10,404 bases of DNA from an uncultured Cellvibrionales bacterium (GTDB lineage Bacteria > Pseudomonadota > Gammaproteobacteria > Pseudomonadales > UBA7434), in assembly GCA_937897785.1 (NCBI GenBank), contig CALCNB010000121.1, forward strand, positions 1 through 10,404, given 5' to 3'. The position numbers were made by a program, and so were the translations under genes. How positions within the stretch are numbered: position 1 is the first letter of the stretch; the number at the start of each line of letters is the position of its first letter. The notes under the pieces are model-generated. The model had not been told where the DNA came from, made no database searches, and worked only from the letters and a program-made list of their open reading frames with translations. Positions 1 to 6,660 of the stretch are shown piece by piece.

Positions 1-981
1 TTTTAAATTTGGATCAGGTTTTGGGCGAACAGTGCTGTAATATTCATTTTCTATTTGTAATAGTGAAGATGAAAGCTGTTGATGCTCGCCGTTTGCTAAT
101 ACAGAAAACTGTTCATAATCGGGATAGGGTGTGCGAAGCGCCTTGTTGATAGTTTCAGCATAGCTCTGCAGAGAATTGTAACAAACATAAAGTGCATTTT
201 GAGCAGCGCTTTGATACCCAAGATCACCCATCCGCAGTGATGTCGCGTAAGGCTTAAAAACATCGTATTCGTTTAGTGGTTGTAAGTCATGATTTCTATC
301 TTGAACGAAAGAAGCGTCAGCACAAGGTGCAGCACCAAACAAATAAATTAATAACCAGTAATGACGTCTAAAATTTCTTATCAAATCAAAGTAGCGCTGA
401 TCGATATAATGCTGCAAATATTTATGTTGCGTTTGACCATGATACTTGTCTTGCTCAAATGCAGAACGCCAAAATGATTCGGGCAAGGAAAAGTTATAAT
501 GAATACCCGCCACCGTCTGCATTGCACGACCATAACGGTGTCCGAGGCCGCGCCGATAGGCAGTTTTCATTTTGGCTATATTAGAGCTGCCGTATTGTGC
601 GATAGGAATATCCTTATCTTCTGGAAGAACGCTAGGCATGCTGGCGCCCCAGATAAGTTCATTTTTTATTTGCTGATAAGCTAAAGCATGAGCCGTATTT
701 AAGTAGGCTAAAGTTTCAGGAATTGATTCAAATACAGGTGTGATAAATTCCAGCAAGGATTCACTAAAATCAGTCGTCAACCAGCTATTGCTTAAAGCCG
801 AGCCAAGACCGATCGGGTGAGGACTTATTGCCAGCTTGCCGTTGGGCGTGGTCCGTAATCCTTCTTTTTCAATGCCACGTTGAATTCTTTGCAATAGCGG
901 CCTAACCTTTTCATCCCCCAAAAATTTAAGCCTTTGCGAAAATTGTCCCTGAGGTAATCTTGGTCGGCCAGATTTCAGCAT
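1..981 (-). CDS. gshA: Glutamate-cysteine ligase, N-terminal 327 residues (3' end beyond the window)
   Basis: This gene encodes gamma-glutamylcysteine synthetase, which joins glutamate and cysteine using ATP in the first, rate-limiting step of cytosolic glutathione synthesis. The frame is open from the ATG at 981 to the left edge. It matches the E. coli GshA type throughout: IQRGIEKEGLR (residues 33-43), WLTTDFSESLLEFITP (67-82), AQYGSSN (128-134), GIHYNFSLP (159-167), YLFGAAP (213-219), PYATSLRMGDLGY (244-256) and LLQIENEYY (308-316). E. coli GshA has about 518 residues, so roughly 190 C-terminal residues are missing here. The N-terminus is about 11 residues longer than in E. coli before the first shared motif. 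The start is supported by AAGGAT at 987-992, five bases upstream. The gene lies 82 bases downstream of the HupE-family gene with no terminator visible between them, so it could be cotranscribed or use its own weak promoter. The identification is near certain; only the 3' end is unseen. Confidence 0.96.
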   Translation of the reverse strand, partial: MLKSGRPRLPQGQFSQRLKFLGDEKVRPLLQRIQRGIEKEGLRTTPNGKLAISPHPIGLGSALSNSWLTTDFSESLLEFITPVFESIPETLAYLNTAHALAYQQIKNELIWGASMPSVLPEDKDIPIAQYGSSNIAKMKTAYRRGLGHRYGRAMQTVAGIHYNFSLPESFWRSAFEQDKYHGQTQHKYLQHYIDQRYFDLIRNFRRHYWLLIYLFGAAPCADASFVQDRNHDLQPLNEYDVFKPYATSLRMGDLGYQSAAQNALYVCYNSLQSYAETINKALRTPYPDYEQFSVLANGEHQQLSSSLLQIENEYYSTVRPKPDPNLK

Positions 982-986
982 GTTAT

Positions 987-992
987 ATCCTT
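987..992 (-). promoter_or_regulatory. Ribosome binding site of gshA
   Basis: On the minus strand AAGGAT lies five bases before the ATG at 981. It is one of the clearest Shine-Dalgarno sequences in the window. It supports this start even though the resulting protein has about 11 more N-terminal residues than E. coli GshA. Confidence 0.7.
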
Positions 993-1007
993 GGGTGACG
1001 ATTAAAT

Positions 1008-1038
1008 AGTGTAACAGTTATGCCAGTCTTTTTGATAA
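1008..1038 (-). promoter_or_regulatory. Possible weak promoter for gshA
   Basis: On the minus strand an extended -10 candidate, TGT followed by TACACT (1008-1013, 4 of 6 consensus bases), lies 27 bases before the gshA ATG. The nearest -35-like hexamer is TTATCA (1033-1038, 4 of 6) at a long 19-base spacing. Transcription from it would give a leader of about 20 bases that still contains the ribosome binding site. The match is weak, and readthrough from the upstream HupE-family gene is an alternative. Confidence 0.22.
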
Positions 1039-1046
1039 CCGTCTAT

Positions 1047-1059
1047 TGATTATTAATCA
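1047..1059. repeat. AT-rich perfect palindrome upstream of gshA
   Basis: TGATTA and TAATCA flank a single T, a perfect 13-base inverted repeat just past the stop of the HupE-family gene and 66 to 78 bases upstream of the gshA ATG. Symmetry of this size can be an operator half-site pair. In AT-rich intergenic DNA it can also arise by chance, so no function is assigned. Confidence 0.4.
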
Positions 1060-1063
1060 TCAT

Positions 1064-2074
1064 TTAGAGTGAAAAAAGCCGTTGCCAAAACCAGATAGCA
1101 CCTGTGATACCGATAATGTAAAAGCCAGTTTTTTTGATGACTGAAGGCATGCTTAGCTGCATAGTCTTAGCTAGATAAAGAACTAAAAATAATAGACCGA
1201 CCACCAACAGTTGACCTATTTCAATACCAATATTAAAAGCCGCTAAAGCGGGTAGAATGGCTTGTTCAGGCAGTCCAATCTCAGCTAAGGCGCCAGCAAA
1301 CCCCATACCGTGTAATAAGCCAAAGCCGCCTGACATTAGCCATGGGCGTGATTGAATAATGCCTTTATTATCAGCTTTTAATGCGTCGGTAGCTGCCCAG
1401 CAAATGGATAAGGCTATCATTGATTCGACAAAAAATGATGGCAAGCTAACTGAGCCTAAAGCCGTCATTGATAATGTAATGCTGTGACCGATAGTAAAAA
1501 AGGTAATAGTCCAAAACAGTTGTTTTTTCCAGCCCACAAGTAATGCAAGCGTAATAACAAATAATAGATGGTCAATGCCTGCAATCAGATGCTCAATACC
1601 TAAACCTAGGTAACGTTTAGATACTTGGTAAAGGCTCTGCTGTGACGGTATAACAAATAGCTTATTTTTTTGATTAAGCATTTGATGAATGATTCGGTCA
1701 TCATTGAATTTTATTCGCAGTAATACTCCGCCGCCTCGTTTACTCATGCCATCGACACCAATGCTCTGGCCAATTAAGTGGCCAGAGCAGTGTAATTGAA
1801 AGCTTTGTGATCGACCGGTACCCTCAGTTAACGCTTGCTTCACTTCATGTAATTGACAATTGCTAGGGAATATTGGCGTGAGTTGGCCAGTTGCAGCTAT
1901 TTTTTTAGGCAGCTTCCAAACTCCTTGAAATTGATTGCTAGCGGTTTCGTTAAGCGCTAACAAGCCTGGCGCAAGTGGGTGAGCCTGCAAGGAAAATGTC
2001 TGCAGTAAGATTAAGATAAAGAAAAGGCACTGAATGTTGAATCGCCTTACACTCAATGTTAGTTGTCTAGTCAT
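1064..2074 (-). CDS. HupE/UreJ-family membrane protein (putative metal handling)
   Basis: This is a 336-residue inner-membrane protein of the HupE/UreJ type (the HupE_UreJ_2 architecture). Hydrophobic residues 15-30 form a likely signal peptide ending LQA, with cleavage expected before HPLAPG, so the mature protein would start with histidine. A soluble beta-rich domain of about 120 residues follows, with Cys73 and Cys96 as a possible disulfide pair. About six or seven membrane segments run from residue 156 to the end. They carry the family motifs GIEHLIAGIDHLLF (159-172, with His162, Asp168 and His169), FTIGHSITLS (193-202), LLHGMGFAGALAEIGLP (253-269) and FNIGIEIGQLL (280-290). Some HupE/UreJ relatives are implicated in nickel or cobalt uptake; the metal here is unknown. 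The start codon overlaps the end of the parvulin gene by 8 bases, which suggests translational coupling. Its own ribosome binding site is weak. Family assignment is strong, but function is only inferred. Confidence 0.88.
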   Translation of the reverse strand: MTRQLTLSVRRFNIQCLFFILILLQTFSLQAHPLAPGLLALNETASNQFQGVWKLPKKIAATGQLTPIFPSNCQLHEVKQALTEGTGRSQSFQLHCSGHLIGQSIGVDGMSKRGGGVLLRIKFNDDRIIHQMLNQKNKLFVIPSQQSLYQVSKRYLGLGIEHLIAGIDHLLFVITLALLVGWKKQLFWTITFFTIGHSITLSMTALGSVSLPSFFVESMIALSICWAATDALKADNKGIIQSRPWLMSGGFGLLHGMGFAGALAEIGLPEQAILPALAAFNIGIEIGQLLVVGLLFLVLYLAKTMQLSMPSVIKKTGFYIIGITGAIWFWQRLFSL

Positions 2075-3065
2075 CGCTACTTTTTAGACCTATTAAGGTT
2101 AATGATGATTGATTACCTTGCTCATCTTCAATGATTAAACGGTAGTTCTTTTTAAGCTTGTTGAGGGTTTCATTGTAGTGGTTCTGTTTAGCTTCCCTGT
2201 TTAAGGCGTTGATGATTTGTTGCTTAACTTCTGCTAGTGGTTTGAGCCTGGCATTGCGTTTTTCATGTAACCAGACAAAATGTTGTCCGAAGGCTGAGCT
2301 CATTGACTCAGACCACTGCCGCAGGCTTAGGTTTTCTAGCTGCTCGGCAAATGATTGGCCGAATCGTTTTGTAATACTGTGTTGGCTTTGTAAATTAAAA
2401 TGGTGGCCGCCGTAGAACACATCGCCCAGTGCAATTGCAGCAGAAATGTTAGCCTTATAGTCGGCATGACTGCTGAGCTCTGAGCGGAGTTTTTCCAGCA
2501 AATTGATACTAATTGAGCTTTCTGAGTGTGCTTTATCACTGGATAAGTATACATGTGAAAAGGCATACTTAGGTGCGTCAACAAATGAGCTGTGATGCTG
2601 TTGGTACCAATCATTAATGGCTTGATCACTAGGGATTTTGGCCGGCATACTATTGCGTAGCGCTGCTTGATAAATACTGATCATTTGCCGTCGAACAATA
2701 ATACCAGTTTCATCGAGGTTCATGGCTAGAGCCGCTTGATACTTTTCATCTAGACTTTGTTCTGTGTCGGCTAATTGAAGAAACTCAGCGATATTGGCTA
2801 GCCGAAGAATAACGCTGTCGACCTTGTCGAAGCCAGATTTTTTAGCTTCTAAAAAAAGTATTTCTTGTTCAGCAAGTAATTGAGCGCTGCGATTAAATTC
2901 GACGGCTCTACCATTAATCGACTCTGACAATTCTTTCTGCAGTGCGGTTATTTCGCTGTGATGCAAGAAGATAGTTGTTTGCTGGGGTACCCATTGACTA
3001 AATAGAGCAACTAGCAAGCCAATAATTAGGCAGTGTAGGAAGGGATTTTTTATTAGGCGATTCAT
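2067..3065 (-). CDS. Membrane-anchored parvulin-like peptidyl-prolyl isomerase
   Basis: This 332-residue protein has one N-terminal membrane anchor (about 9-25) preceded by the basic stretch MNRLIKNPFLH. That beginning is characteristic of the peptidylprolyl isomerases found beside HupE-family genes. Residues 45-100 form a helical SurA/PrsA-like segment (AEQEILFLEAKKSGFDKVD). Residues 140-290 contain a divergent parvulin domain, recognised from ISDQ-like IPSDQAINDWYQQHHSSF (144-161), YAFSHVYLS (167-175), ALGDVF (212-217), FGQSFAEQLENL (235-246) and the final strand FGQHFVWLHEKR (259-270). The body of the protein should face the periplasm and act as a foldase or chaperone. The parvulin core is divergent, so isomerase activity is not certain. 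The gene starts 87 bases after purD, has only a weak ribosome binding site (TGGA), and ends inside the HupE-family start. The gap before it contains a TTTAGC/GCTAAA inverted repeat but no convincing terminator or promoter. Confidence 0.83.
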   Translation of the reverse strand: MNRLIKNPFLHCLIIGLLVALFSQWVPQQTTIFLHHSEITALQKELSESINGRAVEFNRSAQLLAEQEILFLEAKKSGFDKVDSVILRLANIAEFLQLADTEQSLDEKYQAALAMNLDETGIIVRRQMISIYQAALRNSMPAKIPSDQAINDWYQQHHSSFVDAPKYAFSHVYLSSDKAHSESSISINLLEKLRSELSSHADYKANISAAIALGDVFYGGHHFNLQSQHSITKRFGQSFAEQLENLSLRQWSESMSSAFGQHFVWLHEKRNARLKPLAEVKQQIINALNREAKQNHYNETLNKLKKNYRLIIEDEQGNQSSLTLIGLKSSDD

Positions 3066-3152
3066 TAATAAGGTCCAGCCAGAATCAATAAAGAGTTCAA
3101 TTTTAGCGGGCTAAACAGCAGAGCAGTCTATTTATTTGGTAATTAATGTCAG

Positions 3153-4442
3153 CTATTGTTGCTGCTCGCGTTGAATGGCACGAAAACCAATATCTTTTCT
3201 GGATTGAACGCCTGGCCATTGGATTTTACTAACAGTTGCATGGGCTTTGATTTGAGCTTCTGTGGTTGTGTCAGCCAGTGCGGTCACACATAAAACGCGA
3301 CCGCCGGCTGTGACGATATTGCCGTCTTGTTGTTGAGTGCCCGCATGAAAAACTTTACAGTCTTTGCTATCGATACCTTCTAAGCCTTCTATCTTGTCGC
3401 CCTTATTGTAGTCGGCAGGATAACCGCCCGCCGCTAACACAACGCCTAGTGCAACTTGATGAGTCCAAGAAACGGTTTGATCGGCCAATGTTTTATCGAC
3501 CGCTGCAAGGCAGAGATGATAAAGATCAGATTCCATGCGCATCATGATCGGCTGTGTTTCAGGATCGCCAAAGCGACAGTTATATTCAATGACTTTTGGT
3601 TCACCTTGCTGGTTAATCATTAAGCCTGCATAAAGGAATCCAGTATATTCGTTGCCCTCAGCGGCCATACCTTGAACGGTAGGATAAATAACTTGGTCCA
3701 TAATTTTATCATGGATCTCCTGACTAACCACCGGAGCGGGTGAGTAAGCACCCATGCCACCCGTGTTAGGGCCGGTGTCGCCCTCGCCAACACGTTTATG
3801 ATCTTGGCTTGTTGCCATAGGTAAAACCGTTTGGCCATCAGTAACAACGATAAAGCTGGCTTCCTCGCCGTCAAGAAATTCCTCAACAACGACTTTATGG
3901 CCCGCTTCACCAAAGGCATTTCCTGCTAGCATGTCCTTAATAGCTGTTTCTGCTTGCTCAAGTGAGGTGGCGACAATAACCCCTTTACCAGCGGCAAGGC
4001 CATCAGCCTTGATCACAATTGGCGCCCCTTTTTTTCGAACATAGGCGATCGCTTGATCGGTGTCGGTAAAGGTTTGGTAATCGGCAGTAGGAATATTATG
4101 ACGGGCTAAAAAGTCTTTGGTAAATGACTTCGAGCCTTCAAGTTGCGCTGCTTGAGCGGTAGGGCCAAAACAACGCAAGTCTAATCTAGAGAAATGATTA
4201 ACAATACCATCAACTAGAGGGGCTTCTGGGCCGACAATGGTGAGAGCAATATTATTTTCTTGAGCAAACGTCGCTAAGCCATCATGATCATCGGGGCTAA
4301 TGGCGACATTTTGTAGATTAGCTTCAGTAGCTGTACCGGCATTACCGGGGGCAACGAAAACGGTTGTCACGTCAGGGCTAAGAGATAACTTCCACGCCAG
4401 TGCATGCTCCCGACCACCGCTACCAATAACTAAAACCTGCAT
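3153..4442 (-). CDS. purD: Phosphoribosylamine-glycine ligase (GAR synthetase)
   Basis: PurD joins 5-phosphoribosylamine and glycine with ATP to give glycinamide ribonucleotide, the second step of de novo purine synthesis in the cytosol. From the chosen ATG the protein has 429 residues, the same length as E. coli PurD, and is collinear with it from end to end. Visible motifs are VLVIGSGGREHALAWK (3-18), the ATP-grasp stretch KADGLAAGKGV (145-155), EEFLDGEEAS (187-196), the signature DTGPNTGGMGAYSPAP (222-237) and the metal-binding EYNCRFGDPETQ (286-297). The frame can be extended to a GTG at 4454, adding four residues (MDFT). The ATG at 4442 is preferred because the family starts here and because GAGTGGA lies seven bases before it and overlaps the GTG. 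The gene is 36 bases downstream of purH and almost certainly cotranscribed with it. Confidence 0.97.
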   Translation of the reverse strand: MQVLVIGSGGREHALAWKLSLSPDVTTVFVAPGNAGTATEANLQNVAISPDDHDGLATFAQENNIALTIVGPEAPLVDGIVNHFSRLDLRCFGPTAQAAQLEGSKSFTKDFLARHNIPTADYQTFTDTDQAIAYVRKKGAPIVIKADGLAAGKGVIVATSLEQAETAIKDMLAGNAFGEAGHKVVVEEFLDGEEASFIVVTDGQTVLPMATSQDHKRVGEGDTGPNTGGMGAYSPAPVVSQEIHDKIMDQVIYPTVQGMAAEGNEYTGFLYAGLMINQQGEPKVIEYNCRFGDPETQPIMMRMESDLYHLCLAAVDKTLADQTVSWTHQVALGVVLAAGGYPADYNKGDKIEGLEGIDSKDCKVFHAGTQQQDGNIVTAGGRVLCVTALADTTTEAQIKAHATVSKIQWPGVQSRKDIGFRAIQREQQQ

Positions 4443-4449
4443 AGTAAAA

Positions 4450-4456
4450 TCCACTC
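4450..4456 (-). promoter_or_regulatory. Ribosome binding site deciding the purD start
   Basis: GAGTGGA on the minus strand stands seven bases before the ATG at 4442. The in-frame GTG at 4452-4454 is part of this element, so it is unlikely to be the real start. This argues for the 429-residue PurD rather than a 433-residue one. Confidence 0.65.
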
Positions 4457-4478
4457 AGTCAATAAAAATAATCGTTGG

Positions 4479-6053
4479 CTAATGACGGAAATGCCGCATG
4501 CCGGTAAACACCATCGCCATATTGTGTTCGTCAGCGGCGGCGATGACCTCGTCGTCACGTATTGAGCCACCGGGTTGTATGACGCAACTAATACCGACTT
4601 TAGCGGCATTATCAATACCATCACGAAAGGGGAAAAAAGCATCTGAGGCCATGCAGGCACCATTGACCTCAAGGCCAGCATGCTCCGCTTTTATTGCAGC
4701 GATACGGGCTGAATTTACACGACTCATTTGTCCGGCACCAACACCAATGGTTTGAAGTGCCTTACCGTAAATGATGGCATTTGACTTCACCATTTTCGCT
4801 ACTTTCCAGCTAAACAGCAGATCGGCTATTTCCTCAGGGGTAGGTTGTCTTTTGGTGACAACGGCCAAGTCTTCTGCGCCGACTAAGGCAATGTCTCGAT
4901 CTTGAATCAGTAGTCCACCATTTACCCGTTTTGCGTCTAAAGCGGGTAACGATTGGGACCAGGGCTGGCAAATTAATAGACGTAAATTCTTTTTAGCGGC
5001 AATGACTGCTTGGGCTGCGTCACTGGCGCCGGGCGCAATAATCACTTCAACGAATTGTCGTTCACAAATATCAGCTGCAGTGTTTTCATCCAGCGCACGA
5101 TTGAAAGCAATAATACCGCCAAAGGCTGATTCAGGATCGGTGGCAAAGGCGCGAAGATAAGCTTGTTGAATAGTGTCAGCGGTGGCAACCCCACAAGGAT
5201 TGGCGTGCTTAACGATCACGCAGCTCGGTTCAGAAAATAATTTTACGGTTTCTAATGCTGCATCGGTATCGGCTATATTGTTATAAGACAGTGCTTTACC
5301 TTGAAGCTGAGTGGCAGTAGCAATACTGACTTCTTGGGGGTTCTTCTCCACATAGAAAGCCGAAGCTTGATGGGGATTTTCGCCATAGCGAAGTGACTCA
5401 ACTTTGATAAATTGACTATTGAGGGTTCTGGGGAATCCTTTACTTCCACCTTCAACTTTTTGGCCAAAGTAATTAGCGATCGCGCCATCGTAGGCGGCTG
5501 TGTGTTCATAGGCTTTAATAGCTAGATCAAATCGAAGCGCATAGCTGGTGGCTCCGTTATGCTCGGTGAGATCAGCAAGTACTTTTTCGTAGTCGCTAAC
5601 ATTCACAACGATAGTGACATCTTGGTGGTTTTTTGCCGCAGCTCTCACCATGGTAGGCCCGCCAATATCGATATTTTCGATGGCTTCTGCAAGCGAGCAA
5701 TCAGGCCTTGCTACAGTATTTTCAAACGGGTATAAATTAACGACCACTAAATCAATTGGCGTTATATTGTTATCCGCCATTACTGCCTCGTCAGTTCCCC
5801 GACGCGCTAAGATGCCACCGTGTATTTTTGGGTGTAAAGTTTTTACTCGGCCATCCATCATTTCAGGAAAGCCAGTGTGGGCTGAGACCTCAGTAACACT
5901 GATACCGCTGTCTTTTAATAGCTTGTACGTGCCGCCAGTTGAAAGTATCTCTATATTTAGAGCGTTAAGTTGTTGGGCGAATTCGACGATACCGGTTTTA
6001 TCAGAAACACTGATTAGTGCGCGACGAACAGCTGCCGTTGGTTGATTACTCAT
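4479..6053 (-). CDS. purH: Bifunctional AICAR transformylase / IMP cyclohydrolase
   Basis: PurH carries out the last two steps of IMP synthesis: formylation of AICAR with 10-formyltetrahydrofolate, then ring closure to IMP. The protein has 524 residues (E. coli 529). The N-terminal cyclohydrolase (MGS-like) domain, about 1-200, shows RRALISVSDKTGIVEFAQ (10-27), LSTGGTYKLL (37-46), TGFPEMMDGRVKTLHPKIHGG (60-80), VVNLYPF (104-110) and ENIDIGGPTMVRAAAKNH (126-143). The C-terminal transformylase domain shows LRYGENPHQ (221-229), QGKALSYNNIADTDAA (251-266), the catalytic K-H pair in VKHANPCGV (281-289), FGGIIAFNR (311-319), KRVNGGLL (375-382), SDAFFPFRDGI (470-480) and QPGGSIRDDEVIAAADEH (493-510). 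The protein ends MRHFRH exactly as in E. coli. It is the first gene of a purH-purD unit. The ribosome binding site is weak (AAGAC-like). No PurR-type operator was visible in the 298-base upstream region. Confidence 0.98.
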   Translation of the reverse strand: MSNQPTAAVRRALISVSDKTGIVEFAQQLNALNIEILSTGGTYKLLKDSGISVTEVSAHTGFPEMMDGRVKTLHPKIHGGILARRGTDEAVMADNNITPIDLVVVNLYPFENTVARPDCSLAEAIENIDIGGPTMVRAAAKNHQDVTIVVNVSDYEKVLADLTEHNGATSYALRFDLAIKAYEHTAAYDGAIANYFGQKVEGGSKGFPRTLNSQFIKVESLRYGENPHQASAFYVEKNPQEVSIATATQLQGKALSYNNIADTDAALETVKLFSEPSCVIVKHANPCGVATADTIQQAYLRAFATDPESAFGGIIAFNRALDENTAADICERQFVEVIIAPGASDAAQAVIAAKKNLRLLICQPWSQSLPALDAKRVNGGLLIQDRDIALVGAEDLAVVTKRQPTPEEIADLLFSWKVAKMVKSNAIIYGKALQTIGVGAGQMSRVNSARIAAIKAEHAGLEVNGACMASDAFFPFRDGIDNAAKVGISCVIQPGGSIRDDEVIAAADEHNMAMVFTGMRHFRH

Positions 6054-6143
6054 AATAGGTCTTTATCGTAGTTAGTGGGTAAGCTAAATATGAACTGCAG
6101 TAATAATAATTGATGACTGTTATGGTATTTACTCATACTGGAA

Positions 6144-6172
6144 TTAATAAAACTATGGCTTTATGCAGCCAA
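6144..6172 (-). promoter_or_regulatory. Possible sigma-70 promoter of purH-purD
   Basis: On the minus strand TTGGCT (6167-6172, 4 of 6 for -35) and TATTAA (6144-6149, 4 of 6 for -10) are separated by exactly 17 bases. The position is between the fis terminator and purH and predicts a leader of about 85 bases. The -35 lies in the small inverted repeat TGGCT/AGCCA. Both hexamers are imperfect, so this is a candidate only. Confidence 0.3.
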
Positions 6173-6212
6173 GCTAATTGGGTATTAGAAGCGATTTTGA
6201 GTGTTTAAAACT

Positions 6213-6244
6213 AAAAAGCACTTGCCGGATGACGGGACAAGTGC
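6213..6244 (-). terminator. Rho-independent terminator after fis
   Basis: On the minus strand GCACTTG (6238-6244) pairs with CAAGTGC (6218-6224), a perfect 7-base stem. The 13-base apex can add a CCG/CGG pairing. Five T residues (6213-6217) follow at once, then AG and four more T. The element lies about 105 bases beyond the fis stop and before the purH promoter candidate. It therefore probably ends transcripts of the accB-to-fis block and separates them from the purine genes. Confidence 0.8.
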
Positions 6245-6301
6245 CTTTCAATACTTTCGGTTTTTAATGGCTTGTACTTCGCTACGAATTACTCTGACTT
6301 T

Positions 6302-6318
6302 ACAGCTAACTTAGCTGT
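6302..6318. repeat. 17-base palindrome in the 3' region of fis
   Basis: ACAGCTAA and TTAGCTGT flank one C, a perfect inverted repeat with 8-base arms located 34 to 50 bases past the fis stop. As RNA it could fold into a 7-base stem with a three-base loop. No T-run follows on either side, so it is not itself a terminator. It could stabilise the fis 3' end or bind a dimeric regulator. The role is unknown. Confidence 0.55.
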
Positions 6319-6351
6319 CTCATCAAACAATATACAAGCTGTGCTATGCAC

Positions 6352-6660
6352 TTATAAAAGACCGTACTGTTTTAATTTTTTACGAAGCGTGCCTCGGTTT
6401 AAACCTAATAAATGTGCTGCTTTAGTTTGGTTATTTCGAACGTATTTCATGACTTGCTCGAGCAGTGGTGCTTCGATTTCTGACATAACCATTTGATAGA
6501 CGTCAGACACAGGCTGACCGTCAAGATGTTTGAAATAATTTGCCATCGCTGTTTCTACATTTTCTCGTAAGCTCGATGTAGAGTTAGCGGCTGTTAAAGG
6601 CTGGTCAAGTTGAGTTTGAGTTTCTGCTGGTTGCTGCAATAAAGATTCGCCGTTGCTCAT
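6352..6660 (-). CDS. fis: DNA-binding protein Fis
   Basis: Fis is a small dimeric nucleoid protein that bends DNA and regulates rRNA, tRNA and many growth-phase genes. The 102 residues align with E. coli Fis (98 residues) from LRENVETAMANYFKHLDGQ (31-49) onward. The C-terminal helix-turn-helix, NNQTKAAHLLGLNRGTLRKKLKQYG (76-100), is nearly identical to E. coli and retains the basic DNA-contacting residues. The first 30 residues are rich in Q, T and S, as in the flexible N-terminal arm of the family, and are the least conserved part. The start codon overlaps the dusB stop as ATGA. A strong ribosome binding site (AAGGGGA, 6670-6676) lies nine bases upstream inside dusB, so fis can be translated efficiently despite the coupling. 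The dusB-fis pair is the classical arrangement in gammaproteobacteria. Confidence 0.97.
   Translation of the reverse strand: MSNGESLLQQPAETQTQLDQPLTAANSTSSLRENVETAMANYFKHLDGQPVSDVYQMVMSEIEAPLLEQVMKYVRNNQTKAAHLLGLNRGTLRKKLKQYGLL

Larger units (their letters stand above)
6054..6351. other. 298-base intergenic region between fis and purH
   Basis: This is the longest non-coding stretch in the window. Reading the minus strand from fis to purH, it holds a 17-base palindrome (6302-6318), an intrinsic terminator (6213-6244), a weak candidate promoter (6144-6172) and an AT-rich leader. A plus-strand open frame from 6272 runs into fis and has no recognisable product, so it is treated as chance. I saw no small gene, tRNA or known riboswitch. 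Confidence 0.6.

Noticed and set aside
499..684. Plus-strand open frame of 61 codons
   Set aside because: It lies wholly inside gshA on the opposite strand and has no recognisable motif.
2336..2629. Minus-strand 97-codon frame inside the parvulin gene
   Set aside because: It is a shifted frame of the parvulin gene, whose own frame continues with family-typical sequence on both sides, so it does not indicate a frameshift.
3066..3152. Terminator after purD formed by the TTTAGC/GCTAAA repeat
   Set aside because: The stem is short and AT-rich, with a two-base loop if fully paired, and no T-run follows on the minus strand.
4443..4454. GTG start for purD giving a 433-residue protein
   Set aside because: The GTG lies within the GAGTGGA ribosome binding site of the ATG at 4442, and the ATG form begins and ends like E. 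coli PurD at 429 residues.
5614..6045. Plus-strand open frame of 143 codons opposite purH
   Set aside because: It is antisense to the conserved purH N-terminal domain. Its sequence is explained by codon constraints of purH and resembles no family I know.
6272..6496. Plus-strand open frame of 74 codons partly in the fis-purH gap
   Set aside because: Half of it is antisense to fis, it crosses the 17-base palindrome, and no convincing ribosome binding site or known product was seen.
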